Shown: positions 1 to 9,064, numbered from the stretch's first letter. The stretch is DNA of 64,000 nt from Maridesulfovibrio sp. (GCF_963678865.1 NZ_OY787459.1:2942501-3006500), one strand, 5' to 3'. Numbers and translations: made by a program. The notes: generated by a model not told the origin, from the letters alone.

Positions 1-1385
1 CGCTTAATTCTTTTGTGACTGACGACGGTCTGGAAATGGGCCGGGCGCAGGTTACTCAGGCTGCAGCATGTAAGCTGTCCCCGGATGTGCGTATGAATCC
101 GGTCCTGCTTAAACCCGGCAGTGATATCGGATCGCAGGTTATTGTCATGGGTAAGCCTGTGGGCAATATGAAGGTCCAAAAATATATGGAATATAAGCCC
201 ACAGCCTTTGAAGCAGTGAAAGAAGCTTACGATTCCCTGAGTGCCGATGCTGATGTGATGGTTCTTGAAGGAGCGGGAAGTCCGGCTGAAATAAATCTCA
301 AGCAGCACGATATCGTGAATATGGCCATGGCTGAATATGCCCAAGCCAAGGTGCTTATTGCCGGGGACATTGACCGGGGCGGGGTATTTGCCTCCCTTGC
401 CGGAACTATGGATCTGCTTGAATTTAAGGAGCGTGAGCTTGTCTGCGGATTTCTGCTGAACAAATTTAGAGGGGATGCATCTCTTTTGACCCCTGCCCTT
501 GATTTTACCTTCAACCATACCGGGAAACCGGTGCTAGGCACAATTCCGTTTATCGCTAATCTGGGACTGCCGGATGAGGATTCTGTTTCATTCAAAGAAG
601 ATTTGCGGAAATCCGGTTCGAAAGGCAAGCATAAAGATTGTGTGGATGTCGTCTGCATTGACCTGCCGCGTATTTCAAATTTTACGGACCTTGATTCTTT
701 GAAAGGCGAACCGGATGTAAATTTGCGGATTGTGGATAAAGTTGAAGACCTTGGCAAGCCGGACGCGGTTATCCTTCCGGGCAGCAAATCAACTTTGGCT
801 GATCTGGCCCATCTGCAGGAGAGCGGACTTGCCGAAGCTGTTGCCGCGTTGCGCGATCAGACGGTAATTGTCGGAATCTGCGGCGGTTTCCAGATGCTGG
901 GACAGTTTATCAGCGACCCCGATGAAATCGAGTCCGGGGGATCGGCGCAAGGCTTGGGATTACTCCCTTTGCAGACCACCCTTGCCCCGGAGAAGACCCT
1001 TACCCGAACCACTGGAATGCATTCCCAGAGCAAGCTGGAGGTGGTCGGCTATGAAATTCATCATGGAAAGACCGAACCGTTGTTGCCCACGGTGCGGGCG
1101 GCTATTGTCCCGCAGGGTATTACCGGTGGGGTGCCGGTTTCCAAGGCTCTTGGCTTCGGCTCCAAGTCCGGTCTGATCTGGGGGACTTATCTGCATGGTG
1201 TTTTTGATGCGGATGAATTTCGGCGTTGGTTTGTGGACTTCCTGCGTACTCGCAAGGGGTTGCCCAAGCTGGGCAAAGTGCAATCTATTTTCAATATGGA
1301 GGAAGGGCTGGACCGCCTTGCCTCAGTTGTCCGCGAGAACGTTGACATGGGGGCTGTTTATGCTGCTCTTGGGCTGAAAAGGTAG
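1..1385 (+). CDS. cobQ: Cobyric acid synthase CobQ (5' truncated by window edge)
   Basis: Glutamine-dependent amidotransferase of cobalamin synthesis. It amidates the b, d, e and g carboxylates of adenosyl-cobyrinic acid a,c-diamide in the cytoplasm. The reading frame is open through the left edge: the codons before GTG 15 give LNSF, which continues the conserved family stretch [16 protein letters not shown], so the true start and the N-terminal P-loop lie outside the window. The visible part has the dethiobiotin-synthetase-like half ([24 protein letters not shown]) and then the class I glutaminase-like domain, with the nucleophile Cys in [10 protein letters not shown] and the catalytic His in YLHGVF. 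About 460 residues are visible. The gene ends before a promoter for an unrelated gene, so it is the last gene of whatever operon lies to the left. Confidence 0.95.
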   Translation, partial: LNSFVTDDGLEMGRAQVTQAAACKLSPDVRMNPVLLKPGSDIGSQVIVMGKPVGNMKVQKYMEYKPTAFEAVKEAYDSLSADADVMVLEGAGSPAEINLKQHDIVNMAMAEYAQAKVLIAGDIDRGGVFASLAGTMDLLEFKERELVCGFLLNKFRGDASLLTPALDFTFNHTGKPVLGTIPFIANLGLPDEDSVSFKEDLRKSGSKGKHKDCVDVVCIDLPRISNFTDLDSLKGEPDVNLRIVDKVEDLGKPDAVILPGSKSTLADLAHLQESGLAEAVAALRDQTVIVGICGGFQMLGQFISDPDEIESGGSAQGLGLLPLQTTLAPEKTLTRTTGMHSQSKLEVVGYEIHHGKTEPLLPTVRAAIVPQGITGGVPVSKALGFGSKSGLIWGTYLHGVFDADEFRRWFVDFLRTRKGLPKLGKVQSIFNMEEGLDRLASVVRENVDMGAVYAALGLKR

Positions 1386-1390
1386 TCTTG

Positions 1391-1420
1391 TTGCAACGGT
1401 TTTCTTAAATGGTGTATAAT
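1391..1420 (+). promoter_or_regulatory. Candidate sigma-70 promoter for the bacteriohemerythrin gene
   Basis: TTGCAA at 1391-1396 and a perfect TATAAT at 1415-1420 are separated by 18 bases, just after cobQ ends and about 40 bases before the next start codon. The spacing and the -10 box fit a housekeeping promoter. The call rests on sequence alone. Confidence 0.5.
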
Positions 1421-1460
1421 TAAATTCCAATTGGATTGTATTCAGCATGTGGGGGACCTG

Positions 1461-1892
1461 ATGGGCAGGATAGAGTGGCATAATGGGTTGAATCTGGGAA
1501 TCAAGGAAATAGACGATCAACATAAGGAGTTGATCTCTATAATTAATAATGTATTTGAAGCCTTTGACCGCAATGAAACAGACTCTGCAATAGATGAAGT
1601 TTTGCAACGGCTGCATGAATATACTGTTTACCATTTCAATGCTGAGGAAAAATACATGGAAAAGGTCGGATACCCTCATCTTTCAGAGCACCGCCAGCAG
1701 CATGCAGTCCTCAAAAACAAAGTGAAGTCATTTCGTGCTGCCCGTTTTCATAAAGAGGATGTTTTTACCCATGAAATAAAGGAGCTGCTGACTAGGTGGC
1801 TGCTGGATCATATCCTGCGCGTAGATTATAAGATTGTTGATTTTGTGAAGAAAGGTGGAGCCAAGAATTGGTCTGAGAATATTAAAGAGTAA
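1461..1892 (+). CDS. Bacteriohemerythrin (di-iron O2-binding protein)
   Basis: Single-domain hemerythrin of 143 residues, a four-helix bundle carrying a di-iron centre that binds O2. In anaerobes such proteins are thought to sense, store or deliver oxygen. The expected iron ligands are present in order: His in WHNGL, His and Glu in HFNAEEKY, the two His of HRQQHAVL, and His and Asp in LLDHILRVD. The N-terminal IEWHNGLNLGIKEIDDQH motif is typical. ATG 1461 is chosen because the family begins close to this motif; an upstream in-frame start at 1431 would add ten unrelated residues. The gene appears monocistronic. There is no attached signalling domain, so transport or storage is more likely than chemotaxis. 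Confidence 0.93.
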   Translation: MGRIEWHNGLNLGIKEIDDQHKELISIINNVFEAFDRNETDSAIDEVLQRLHEYTVYHFNAEEKYMEKVGYPHLSEHRQQHAVLKNKVKSFRAARFHKEDVFTHEIKELLTRWLLDHILRVDYKIVDFVKKGGAKNWSENIKE

Positions 1893-1991
1893 TTTTGGAT
1901 TCGTTACTGCGCTCTTGCTTTGGTTAAGCAAACCAGATATCTAAAGGTCGATTATAAATTTAAATACCAATTTTTGAGTGCTGGAAGTCCA

Positions 1992-3518
1992 ATGATAGCG
2001 AAAGTTTCCTGTGGGGCCCTCATGGGCATTGATGCGTTTAAAGTTGATCTCGAAGTCGATCTGACCCGGCAGGGGATGCCTGCCTTTACAATGGTCGGTC
2101 TGGCCGAGGGGGCGGTTAAAGAAAGTAAGGAACGTGTATTTTCAGCCCTCAAGAACAGCGGTTACCGCATTCCGCCTTCACGCATCACTGTTAACTTAGC
2201 TCCGGCTGATATCCGTAAAGCCGGGTCCGCATATGACCTCCCTCTGGCTGTATCTTTGTTGGGGGCGGCGGGAGTCATAGACCAGTCAGCCCTTGAAGGT
2301 TGGTTTTTGGCGGGTGAACTTTCTTTAAGCGGTATGGTCAAGCCTGTGCACGGCATACTTCCTCTGGCTATTGAAGCCCGGCGTAAGGGTGCAAAAGGTT
2401 TGATTGTGAGCCTTGAAAATGTCAATGAGGCTGCAGTTGTAGAGGGTCTTTCTGTCTACGGGGTGGGGACCCTTGCACAATTGGTGAATTTTTTGATCGG
2501 CGAGGAAAACATTGAGCAGGCGACTGTAGATACGGATCTGCTTTGGTCTGGACGGCAGTCGTTCGGTATGGATTTCTCGGAAGTGAAAGGTCAGGAGCAC
2601 GCAAAGCGGGCCATTGAGATCGGGGCGGCAGGTAATCATAATCTGCTGTTTATCGGTCCTCCCGGCAGCGGCAAGACCATGCTGGCCCGGCGCATTCCCA
2701 CGGTTCTCCCTCCGCTGGTTTTTGAGGAAGCACTGGAAGTTACCAAGATTTACAGCGTCTCCGGCCAGTTGGATAGGGAGAAATCCTTGATGGTCACCCG
2801 TCCTTTTCGTGCACCGCATCACACCATTTCCGATGCCGGACTGATCGGCGGAGGTGCTTATCCCAAGCCGGGTGAAGTCTCTCTCGCACATCGCGGAGTT
2901 TTGTTTCTGGACGAGTTGCCGGAGTTCAAGAAGAATGTACTGGAAGTGCTGCGCCAGCCCCTTGAAGGAGGGGAAGTCACTATTTCTCGCGCAGCCATGT
3001 CCCTTTCATATCCCGCTGATTTTATGCTGGTGGCGGCAATGAATCCCTGCCCCTGCGGTTATTATACTGATGAGCATCACGCCTGTACCTGTTCCGCTCA
3101 AGCGGTCAACCGTTACCGCTCCAAGCTTTCCGGTCCGTTGCTGGACCGCATCGACCTGCAAATTGAGGTCCCGGCTGTGGAGTATAAGGATTTGCGGGAT
3201 TCTTCCGGATTGGATTCAGCCTCCATGCGTACTAACATTGAGCGGGTGCGGGGTGTTCAGGCCGAACGTTATAAGGATCTGGCTATTTTTACCAACAGTG
3301 ATCTTTCCGGTTCTTCTCTTGAGAAATTCTGCAAACTGGGTGAAGCAGAACACGGTTTTCTCGAGCAGGCAGTACGCAGTCTGGGGCTTTCCGCTCGAGC
3401 TTATACCCGTATTTTAAGGATTTCACGGACCATTGCCGACCTCGCTGCAGAGGAAATGATTCAGGTCTCTCACTTGGCCGAGGCTATCAACTATCGGAGT
3501 ATGGACAGGCAGGGTTAG
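1992..3518 (+). CDS. YifB/ComM-family Mg-chelatase-like AAA+ ATPase
   Basis: A 508-residue AAA+ protein of the YifB/ComM family. ComM is a helicase that helps integrate transformed DNA in naturally competent bacteria, but the family is found well beyond those. The N-terminal ChlI-like domain (about residues 20-145, VDLTRQGMPAFTMVGL) is followed by the AAA+ core with Walker A in GPPGSGKTML, Walker B in LFLDELPEF, and the Cys-rich stretch MNPCPCGYY typical of the family. The C-terminal Mg_chelatase_C region ends SHLAEAINYRSMD. ATG 1992 is preferred because it begins the conserved MIAKVSCGAL; an upstream TTG at 1920 would add 24 unconserved residues. No competence genes are nearby. Confidence 0.92.
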   Translation: MIAKVSCGALMGIDAFKVDLEVDLTRQGMPAFTMVGLAEGAVKESKERVFSALKNSGYRIPPSRITVNLAPADIRKAGSAYDLPLAVSLLGAAGVIDQSALEGWFLAGELSLSGMVKPVHGILPLAIEARRKGAKGLIVSLENVNEAAVVEGLSVYGVGTLAQLVNFLIGEENIEQATVDTDLLWSGRQSFGMDFSEVKGQEHAKRAIEIGAAGNHNLLFIGPPGSGKTMLARRIPTVLPPLVFEEALEVTKIYSVSGQLDREKSLMVTRPFRAPHHTISDAGLIGGGAYPKPGEVSLAHRGVLFLDELPEFKKNVLEVLRQPLEGGEVTISRAAMSLSYPADFMLVAAMNPCPCGYYTDEHHACTCSAQAVNRYRSKLSGPLLDRIDLQIEVPAVEYKDLRDSSGLDSASMRTNIERVRGVQAERYKDLAIFTNSDLSGSSLEKFCKLGEAEHGFLEQAVRSLGLSARAYTRILRISRTIADLAAEEMIQVSHLAEAINYRSMDRQG

Positions 3519-3648
3519 CCTGCCGTTAGGCATGAAAGTTTTTTGACAAAAAATAATCTTATTAGATCCTTAATCGCATCGCCTCCGCTGTTGCCAAGTC
3601 TGCTTTGCTGTAATATTACCTACCGTACTGGTTATTTCAGGAGGGGTA

Positions 3649-4416
3649 ATGAAGCCGGTATTGAATGCTATTACTGCTCAGCAGGAGCTTTGGGATCATG
3701 TTTTTTCAGAGTCCGATAGTTATTTCGGACAACAGCCCAGCGTGCTTGCTAAAAAATCACTTGAACTGTTTCGGGAAAATAATGTGCGCTCTATTCTGGA
3801 GACCGGATGCGGTCAGGGGAGAGATACATTTCTTTTTGCTGAAGACGGCATTTCTGTTACTGCCCTTGATTATTCCCGTCATGCCATCAATGAAATTTCC
3901 GCCAGAGTCTCATCTTCTTCCCTCACTTCCTATGTTGATCCCCACTGTTTAGATATTCGTAAGCCCCTTCCCTTTGAGTCCGGTTCCTTCGATGCCTGCT
4001 ACTCCCATATGCTGTTGTGTATGGAGCTGACCATGGCTGAAATTTCCTGCGCTCTGAGTGAAATGCACCGGGTACTTAAAAATGATGGTCTGGTAATATA
4101 TTCCGTCCGTTCAATCTTTGACCGCCATTATCGGGCCGGGGAACATCTCGGAGAAAATCTGTACGAGATAGGGAAGTTTGCAGTTCATTTTTTCAGTGAA
4201 GATAAGCTTAAAGGTCTGGCCAGCGGTTTTAAGATCAAGTCCATTGAGCGGATCGAAGAAGGAGCTCTCCCCCGCGATCTGTTCTGTATTGTGATGGAGA
4301 AAAGCTCCACCCGCTATGCCCCGACATTTGAGTCATGCGCCGTGGCCGGGAGGGGCGGAGATAACGTCCCGTTTTCGCGCAGCAGGGCTCATCCCCATTG
4401 CACCGGCGATACGTGA
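3649..4416 (+). CDS. Class I SAM-dependent methyltransferase with an odd C-terminal tail
   Basis: A 255-residue Rossmann-fold methyltransferase. Motif I is ETGCGQGRDT, followed by an acidic residue at the end of strand 2 (VTALDYS), then FDACYSHMLLCME and LSEMHRVLKNDGLVIYSVRS, as in the small-molecule methyltransferases (Methyltransf_11/25). The substrate cannot be inferred. A strong AGGAGGGG ribosome site lies seven bases upstream of ATG 3649. The conserved fold ends near residue 223. The last 30 or so residues (from STRYAPTF on) are Arg/Gly/Ser-rich and do not look like part of the domain, so they may come from a readthrough or frameshift at the original end. The gene converges on its right neighbour at a shared terminator. 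Confidence 0.82.
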   Translation: MKPVLNAITAQQELWDHVFSESDSYFGQQPSVLAKKSLELFRENNVRSILETGCGQGRDTFLFAEDGISVTALDYSRHAINEISARVSSSSLTSYVDPHCLDIRKPLPFESGSFDACYSHMLLCMELTMAEISCALSEMHRVLKNDGLVIYSVRSIFDRHYRAGEHLGENLYEIGKFAVHFFSEDKLKGLASGFKIKSIERIEEGALPRDLFCIVMEKSSTRYAPTFESCAVAGRGGDNVPFSRSRAHPHCTGDT

Positions 4417-4470
4417 TAGACTCTTCTCGCTTCAGTTGAAGTGACAAAAAAAGAATTTTCGCAAAAAAAA

Positions 4471-4498
4471 AGTCCGGCCACATGGCCGGACTTTTTTT
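4471..4498. terminator. Bidirectional Rho-independent terminator
   Basis: Stem AGTCCGGCC / GGCCGGACT with a four-base loop, flanked by an A-run on the left and a T-run on the right. It lies between convergent genes and can serve both. Confidence 0.9.
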
Positions 4499-4516
4499 AG
4501 TTTACTTAGTGTATTC

Positions 4517-4999
4517 CTAGAGCAGTTCTTTCAGGTTCGGTACAATTGAGGGAACCCGTTTTTTGTACTCCATATATTCTTTGCCGAAGACTTCTTCCAG
4601 CATAATTTCTTCTTCCGGTATGTGGTGGAGGAATTTGTAATATGCTATGCCGCTCATTCCAAAAAGCAGCCATGCCTGTGTTGCTATGGCACTGCCGGTG
4701 AAGATAAAGGCTATCCATGCAAAATAGAGCGGGTTACGCACAATGGCGAATGTTCCGGTGGTCTCCAGTCTTTGCTCGGTGACAGCTTTTTTGACTGTAA
4801 CTCCGCTGATGAAAAGGAAAGCTATCCCTATGCCCAGCAATATGCCTCCCATAATGTTGAAGGCCGCACTTGGCAGGAAAGTCATCAGAAATATCCTCGG
4901 GAAGATCAGGGTTATGATCAAGGAGGCAAGGCCATAGATAATCGTTGGCTTAAAAATTTTCAGACCGACTCCGAAAATGGTCATTTTGCGTTCTTCCAT
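4517..4999 (-). CDS. Isoprenylcysteine/phospholipid methyltransferase-like membrane protein
   Basis: A 160-residue integral membrane protein with about four hydrophobic segments. The C-terminal signature matches the ICMT/PEMT superfamily: TTGTFAIVRNPLYFAW (an RNPLY SAM-pocket motif), then EEEIMLEEVFGKEYMEYKKRVP. Bacterial members methylate isoprenoid, phospholipid or small-molecule substrates at the membrane, and the substrate here is unknown. ATG 4999 is chosen because GGAG sits about seven bases upstream; an earlier GTG at 5011 would include that ribosome site in the coding region. The gene stands alone, with about 200 bases of unassigned sequence between it and the ParA gene to the right. 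Confidence 0.8.
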   Translation of the reverse strand: MEERKMTIFGVGLKIFKPTIIYGLASLIITLIFPRIFLMTFLPSAAFNIMGGILLGIGIAFLFISGVTVKKAVTEQRLETTGTFAIVRNPLYFAWIAFIFTGSAIATQAWLLFGMSGIAYYKFLHHIPEEEIMLEEVFGKEYMEYKKRVPSIVPNLKELL

Positions 5000-5213
5000 A
5001 CTCTGCTCCACTTGTTTCCGGTTCAGTCAGCATTGTTACAGCTGGAGTGAATTTCTCATAGTTCCCAAGAGAGTGTATATCATTGAATAGTTCTTGTAAA
5101 AGTGTCAACAAAAACCGTCTGTTGATAAATTGCCGGTAGCGGATGGAAGATGGGGCGTAATATGGCTAGCGACGGATATTTTTATTTATGAATCGGCAGA
5201 GACTGCAGCCGTT

Positions 5214-5978
5214 TTATTTACCCCCGGCCTCAATACCGGTTCTGTCCATTAGTTCTTTCCAGAGAAAGGAATAAGCCCGTGCTGCATCTGATTTTGATGC
5301 AAATACATGCAGCGGCGCCCGTTGCATCCCCATTTTTTCAATATCAGCCCGTGCGGGGATGTAATTTTCGCAAAATATATGCGGAAAAGTTTTTCGGTTG
5401 TCCCACATGATTTTTCGGTGTCCGCTTTTGCGGCGGTCGACCATATTGAAGAAGGGGATCAGTTCCGCTGTGGCATCATCCATGGAATCCAGATATTCTT
5501 TTACTGTGATGAAGCTTTGTTGCGGCATAATTGCCGGAACCACTGGCATGAGGATGAATTCAACTGTGCTGAAGATTGTATCGGAAAGATTTGAAATACT
5601 TGGCGGACAGTCGAAGAGAAAGACATCGTAGTCATCTTCAAATGAAGTTACTATTTTTTTAAGTTTTTTGCGTGATTTTTTACTGTCGTCCATGACCAGA
5701 TCCATATTGCGGTATTCGAATCCGGCGGGGATGACGGAAAGGTTTTCGTATGAAGTGGGCTCGATCAGGGTTTTGATCAGTTTTTTATCTTTGACCAGTT
5801 TTTTCAGTTTAGCTGCCTGCAGTGGGTCCATTCCGAGATGAAATGTTGCTGCGCCTTGGGGGTCAAGATCCCAGATTATGGTTCGCAGGCCGTTTTGTGC
5901 ACTGAGATAGGCAAAGTTCACCGCAGAACTTGTTTTTCCGACGCCACCTTTCATATTATAGCAAGCAATAGATTTCAT
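5214..5978 (-). CDS. Orphan ParA/Soj-family ATPase
   Basis: A 254-residue ParA-type P-loop ATPase. The deviant Walker A motif KGGVGKTSSAVN contains the signature lysine; WDLDPQGAATFHLG and FDCPPSISNLS supply the A' and B motifs. Such proteins position chromosomes, plasmids or protein machines by cycling between dimers on DNA and monomers. No parB-like gene or parS-like repeat lies beside it, so a chromosomal segregation pair is unlikely; positioning of another cargo (as with MinD-, McdA- or ParC-like proteins) is possible. ATG 5978 begins the conserved MKSIACYN; a TTG at 5993 is an alternative start. Several lysine-rich stretches (for example KKSRKKLKK) follow the core and may contact DNA. 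Confidence 0.85.
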   Translation of the reverse strand: MKSIACYNMKGGVGKTSSAVNFAYLSAQNGLRTIIWDLDPQGAATFHLGMDPLQAAKLKKLVKDKKLIKTLIEPTSYENLSVIPAGFEYRNMDLVMDDSKKSRKKLKKIVTSFEDDYDVFLFDCPPSISNLSDTIFSTVEFILMPVVPAIMPQQSFITVKEYLDSMDDATAELIPFFNMVDRRKSGHRKIMWDNRKTFPHIFCENYIPARADIEKMGMQRAPLHVFASKSDAARAYSFLWKELMDRTGIEAGGK

Positions 5979-6149
5979 ATGCAGACTGCTCAATGTATTT
6001 GATTAAAGTAATTTTATATAGTTATCCCTTGTTACGTTCGTGTTGCGGCTGAGTTGTTTTTCTGTTGCTGTGTTCTGATATGGGAGATGGCTAAGTATTA
6101 ACTGTGTATTTTGAATTAATATCGCATGGAATGTAACCGGAAACAGAAA

Positions 6150-6175
6150 AGCCCGGTACGTATACGCACCGGGCT
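6150..6175 (-). terminator. Rho-independent terminator of the leftward operon
   Basis: Stem AGCCCGGT / ACCGGGCT around a ten-base loop. Read leftward it is followed by TTTTCTGTTT. It lies just past the stop of the DUF4911-like gene. Confidence 0.75.
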
Positions 6176-6200
6176 GAGAAAGTGTTAATAAAATAATTGC

Positions 6201-6482
6201 TTATGCCTGATCAGAAGGGTTGGGCAAAAATTTAATGTCGATTTCCTGTTTTAATCCATTCATGAATTGGCGGAATTCTCGTTCCTGATGCGGACTGTAA
6301 CGCAGCAGGAGAATTCCCTTGAACCTGTCGGCTATGGTAAACAGGGCGAGATTGTCCACGGCCTCCATGAGAAAGCGGAAGATTGCTATGTCAGAAGGCG
6401 CAATCTGGATATACATGCGGCTGGAATTTTCCGGCGGCGGTGGCAGGGGACGCGGACGCGGTTTTCTTTTTCTACGGGCCAT
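6201..6482 (-). CDS. DUF4911-like small protein
   Basis: A 93-residue protein with a basic, proline-rich N-terminus (ARRKRKPRPRPLPPPP) and a compact domain containing MYIQIAPSDIAIFRFLMEA and DNLALFTIADRFKGILLL. This resembles DUF4911, a short family I recall from Desulfovibrio-type genomes; its function is unknown. It is the last gene of a leftward operon, 14 bases after the M24 peptidase, and is followed by a terminator. The domain's core looks like a small alpha/beta fold, perhaps one that binds amino acids, but that is only an impression. Confidence 0.7.
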   Translation of the reverse strand: MARRKRKPRPRPLPPPPENSSRMYIQIAPSDIAIFRFLMEAVDNLALFTIADRFKGILLLRYSPHQEREFRQFMNGLKQEIDIKFLPNPSDQA

Positions 6483-6496
6483 ATCTTCGATGTTTT

Positions 6497-7573
6497 TTAT
6501 AAGATTTTATATCCGTCTTCAGTAATAAGCACCATGTATTCCCAGCGGATACCGCCCCAGTCTGAGTAGTAAAGGCCTGGCTCAACCGTGATTATCATGC
6601 CGGGCTTCAGTTCGCCGGTGGCAATGGGGCTGACACTGGGAGGCTCATGTGTCTCAAGGCCGATACCGTGTCCCAGAGAATGGGTAAAGTACTTTTCGAC
6701 CCCGTATTTTTCAAAAACAGTTTTGGCGGTGTGGTAGGCATGCTGGATTGGCAGGCCGGGACGCAGGACCTTGATGGCTTCCATCTGCGCTTCCTGAACC
6801 TGATCACGCACAGTGATAAACCGGTCAGACGGTTTGTCGCCGACCCAGAAGGTCCGGGTCTGGTCGGAGCAGTAATCGTTGACCCGTCCACCCATATCAA
6901 TGAGTACCAGTGATCCGTCATCAAGCTTATCGTTGCCGGGAATGGCATGGGGCAGGGCAGCGTTGGGGCCGATGCCTACAATAGTAGGAAAGGAAAGTTC
7001 TGAGGCTCCGTTGTTGCGGAAGAGCTGTTCCACATCCCAAGCGATTTCAGCTTCGGTCCGTCCGGGCTGAAGTTTGGGTTCAAGCAGTTCGTAAACTTTA
7101 TGGTTCAGGGCGCAGGATTCTTCCATGAGCTTGATTTCGGTTTCGTCTTTGATCAAGCGCAGGTCTTCTATCAATCCGGAGACAGGTTTCAGCTCACAGA
7201 AGTCATTCAGCTTTTCATGTTCAAAAATATTGATGGACTTGGGATCGTAGGAAATCTTTTTAAGTCCGTTAGATTTGAAGAACTCACGCAGAGCATCAAA
7301 TTTACGTCCCGAATAGATAAAAATATCATCTTCGTTCCAGACCTTGCGGGCCGCATCATGGTAACGGGGGTCTGTGAGCAGGAAGTCGCGTCCTTTAGGA
7401 TCAATGATCAGCCAGCCGGCTGTTTCATTGCACTGGGGATCGTGAAGTTCAAAGCCGCTCAGGTAGTAACGGTTGGCTGCGAAACTGACCAGAAGAGGAG
7501 GATGCCCGCGGTCTTTTAGCTGTCTGCGGACATTCTCCCGCCGAAGTTCGTAAGTGGCGGAGGAAATTGTCAT
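6497..7573 (-). CDS. M24-family aminopeptidase (Xaa-Pro type)
   Basis: A 358-residue metallopeptidase with an N-terminal creatinase-like domain and a C-terminal pita-bread domain. The metal ligands are visible: Asp in LVLIDMGGRVNDYCSDQTRTF (both Asp residues), His in HSLGHGIGLETHEPP, Glu in ITVEPGLYY, and the final Glu in RWEYMVLITEDG. It probably removes residues from the N-terminus of Xaa-Pro peptides in the cytoplasm. The length is usual for PepQ/YpdF-like enzymes. It is the middle gene of a leftward operon: four bases separate it from the FAD oxidoreductase upstream and 14 from the DUF4911-like gene downstream. Confidence 0.9.
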   Translation of the reverse strand: MTISSATYELRRENVRRQLKDRGHPPLLVSFAANRYYLSGFELHDPQCNETAGWLIIDPKGRDFLLTDPRYHDAARKVWNEDDIFIYSGRKFDALREFFKSNGLKKISYDPKSINIFEHEKLNDFCELKPVSGLIEDLRLIKDETEIKLMEESCALNHKVYELLEPKLQPGRTEAEIAWDVEQLFRNNGASELSFPTIVGIGPNAALPHAIPGNDKLDDGSLVLIDMGGRVNDYCSDQTRTFWVGDKPSDRFITVRDQVQEAQMEAIKVLRPGLPIQHAYHTAKTVFEKYGVEKYFTHSLGHGIGLETHEPPSVSPIATGELKPGMIITVEPGLYYSDWGGIRWEYMVLITEDGYKIL

Positions 7574-7577
7574 GTAC

Positions 7578-8930
7578 TTAACTGATCCTGTATGTGGTTT
7601 CCGGCTGTCCGTTAATCATCCGTTCAGCCCATTCTACGCCCTGCATTACAGAATGATCCATGTTGGATACTTCGTACTTCCAGCCGCCGAAACGGCCCCG
7701 TGAGAAGATCCCTTTGGATTCAAGAGCAGGCTGTAGGACTTTTAACGCTTCATCGCGTTGCAGGCAAGGGACCGGATAGCCGTAATCCACATTAATTGAC
7801 CAGCGGGAAATTATTTCATCGCGTTCTTCATCTTTAAGCATGGTGGTATTGACCAATCCGTCTTCCACCTGCTGCATGATGTTTTGTTTATTGATGACTT
7901 TGTCCGAAGAGTAGGAAGTTTCACACATCAAGGCCCGTCCTGTTCCCGGACTAGGAGTATTGTTGGGTGAATAGTTATGAAAATTGGTAACCCTGTAAAA
8001 GGGACTGTCATTCTCCGGAAAATACATCCAGCAGCGGGAATCAGGGCGGGGAGTGGATAAGCCGATCCCGGAAACGATCACACTGTTGTGCTTTAGGGCC
8101 GCTGCTGCATTTACCAATTTTTGCGCCGGGGAAGCCAGCCAGCGGGAAGAGAATATATCTATGGGAGCAGTACTGAGCAGGAATTCATATTCGAAAGTAT
8201 TGCCCTGCGCATCTGTGACTGATTTGTTCTCGGGATCAACTCCGGTCACCTGAGTATCATATATAATATGCCCGGCTACGGTTGCAGCCAATTTTTTAAA
8301 GATAGTACCGGTTCCCCCCTTAAGAGGAAATTTGAATTTATTGTTTGGGCCCCATGAAAGATGGTCTTTTTCGAGCAGGATATTCTTCAGCACCGAACGA
8401 AGGTCTACAACGCTGACCCGTTCACCTATCCATGAGAATGCCATATTCTCGGGTCGGGTTGCCCAGACCTTGTAGTTGTACGGTTCCATGAAATGTTTTG
8501 CGATCCCCTTGCCGAATACAGAGTGAATCCATTCCATAAAATTACCGGGAGTCTCTTCAGAACGTTCTCCGGGCAGCAGGCCGCGCACACATTCCCATTT
8601 TTCCTGATTGGGCAGGTAACGGATGTTGTTCTGAAAAGGATAAGGCACCCAGCTGTTAAGGACGCGAACCCATGATTCGCGCAGATGCTCGGTGTATTCG
8701 CCTTTTAAAAGCTCTTCCACCAGATTGTCATAATAGTCGTAGTGGGAGAACAGGACATGTCCGCCTATATCCCAGGTAAATCCTTTTTTATCCTTAAAGC
8801 TGGAAGCCAGTCCGCCGGGCCAGGAATTTTTTTCCAGTACTATAAAAGATTTTTCCCCAAGTTCGGAAAGCCTTCGGGCCGCACCGAGTCCGGTTGGACC
8901 CGCGCCAATTATGACATATCTGCATTTCAT
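7578..8930 (-). CDS. FAD-dependent oxidoreductase related to UDP-galactopyranose mutase/protoporphyrinogen oxidase
   Basis: A 450-residue flavoprotein. The dinucleotide-binding GAGPTGLGAARRLSE begins near residue 8, followed by VLEKNSWPGGLASS, the GG motif of the amine-oxidase/UGM superfamily, and WDIGGHVLFSHY. The C-terminal FAD contact is present in GRFGGWKYEVSNMDHSVMQG. In polysaccharide clusters such proteins often act on nucleotide sugars, but here the neighbours are a peptidase and a small unknown protein, so the substrate is open. ATG 8930 is chosen because GGAG lies nine bases upstream; an earlier in-frame start at 8990 lacks a ribosome site and adds 20 unconserved residues. It is the first gene of the operon, divergent from the pst genes. 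Confidence 0.82.
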   Translation of the reverse strand: MKCRYVIIGAGPTGLGAARRLSELGEKSFIVLEKNSWPGGLASSFKDKKGFTWDIGGHVLFSHYDYYDNLVEELLKGEYTEHLRESWVRVLNSWVPYPFQNNIRYLPNQEKWECVRGLLPGERSEETPGNFMEWIHSVFGKGIAKHFMEPYNYKVWATRPENMAFSWIGERVSVVDLRSVLKNILLEKDHLSWGPNNKFKFPLKGGTGTIFKKLAATVAGHIIYDTQVTGVDPENKSVTDAQGNTFEYEFLLSTAPIDIFSSRWLASPAQKLVNAAAALKHNSVIVSGIGLSTPRPDSRCWMYFPENDSPFYRVTNFHNYSPNNTPSPGTGRALMCETSYSSDKVINKQNIMQQVEDGLVNTTMLKDEERDEIISRWSINVDYGYPVPCLQRDEALKVLQPALESKGIFSRGRFGGWKYEVSNMDHSVMQGVEWAERMINGQPETTYRIS

Positions 8931-9024
8931 GGGTTCTGCTCCGCATTGATAAATTTGACCGTACAGAAAACGAAGCAAGGCCTGTGCCATCTACATAATC
9001 TCTAGAAAGCAAAAGAAAATTGCA

Positions 9025-9064
9025 CTGTAACGGATCTTTCTTTTGGACGTAACAGGTTTGTAAC
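9025..9064 (+). promoter_or_regulatory. Candidate Pho box (PhoB-type operator) upstream of pstS
   Basis: GTAAC occurs at 9027-9031, 9049-9053 and 9060-9064, starting at intervals of 22 and 11 bases. The 11-base periodicity of direct repeats, each a 7-base unit plus a 4-base spacer, is how PhoB sites are built. The site lies 95-130 bases before pstS, where a phosphate-starvation operator would be expected. The unit is CTGTAAC/TTGTAAC rather than the E. coli CTGTCAT. Confidence 0.55.

Noticed and set aside
3543..3571. Possible promoter (TTGACA) before the methyltransferase gene
   Set aside because: The -35 is perfect but no -10 stands at a suitable distance.
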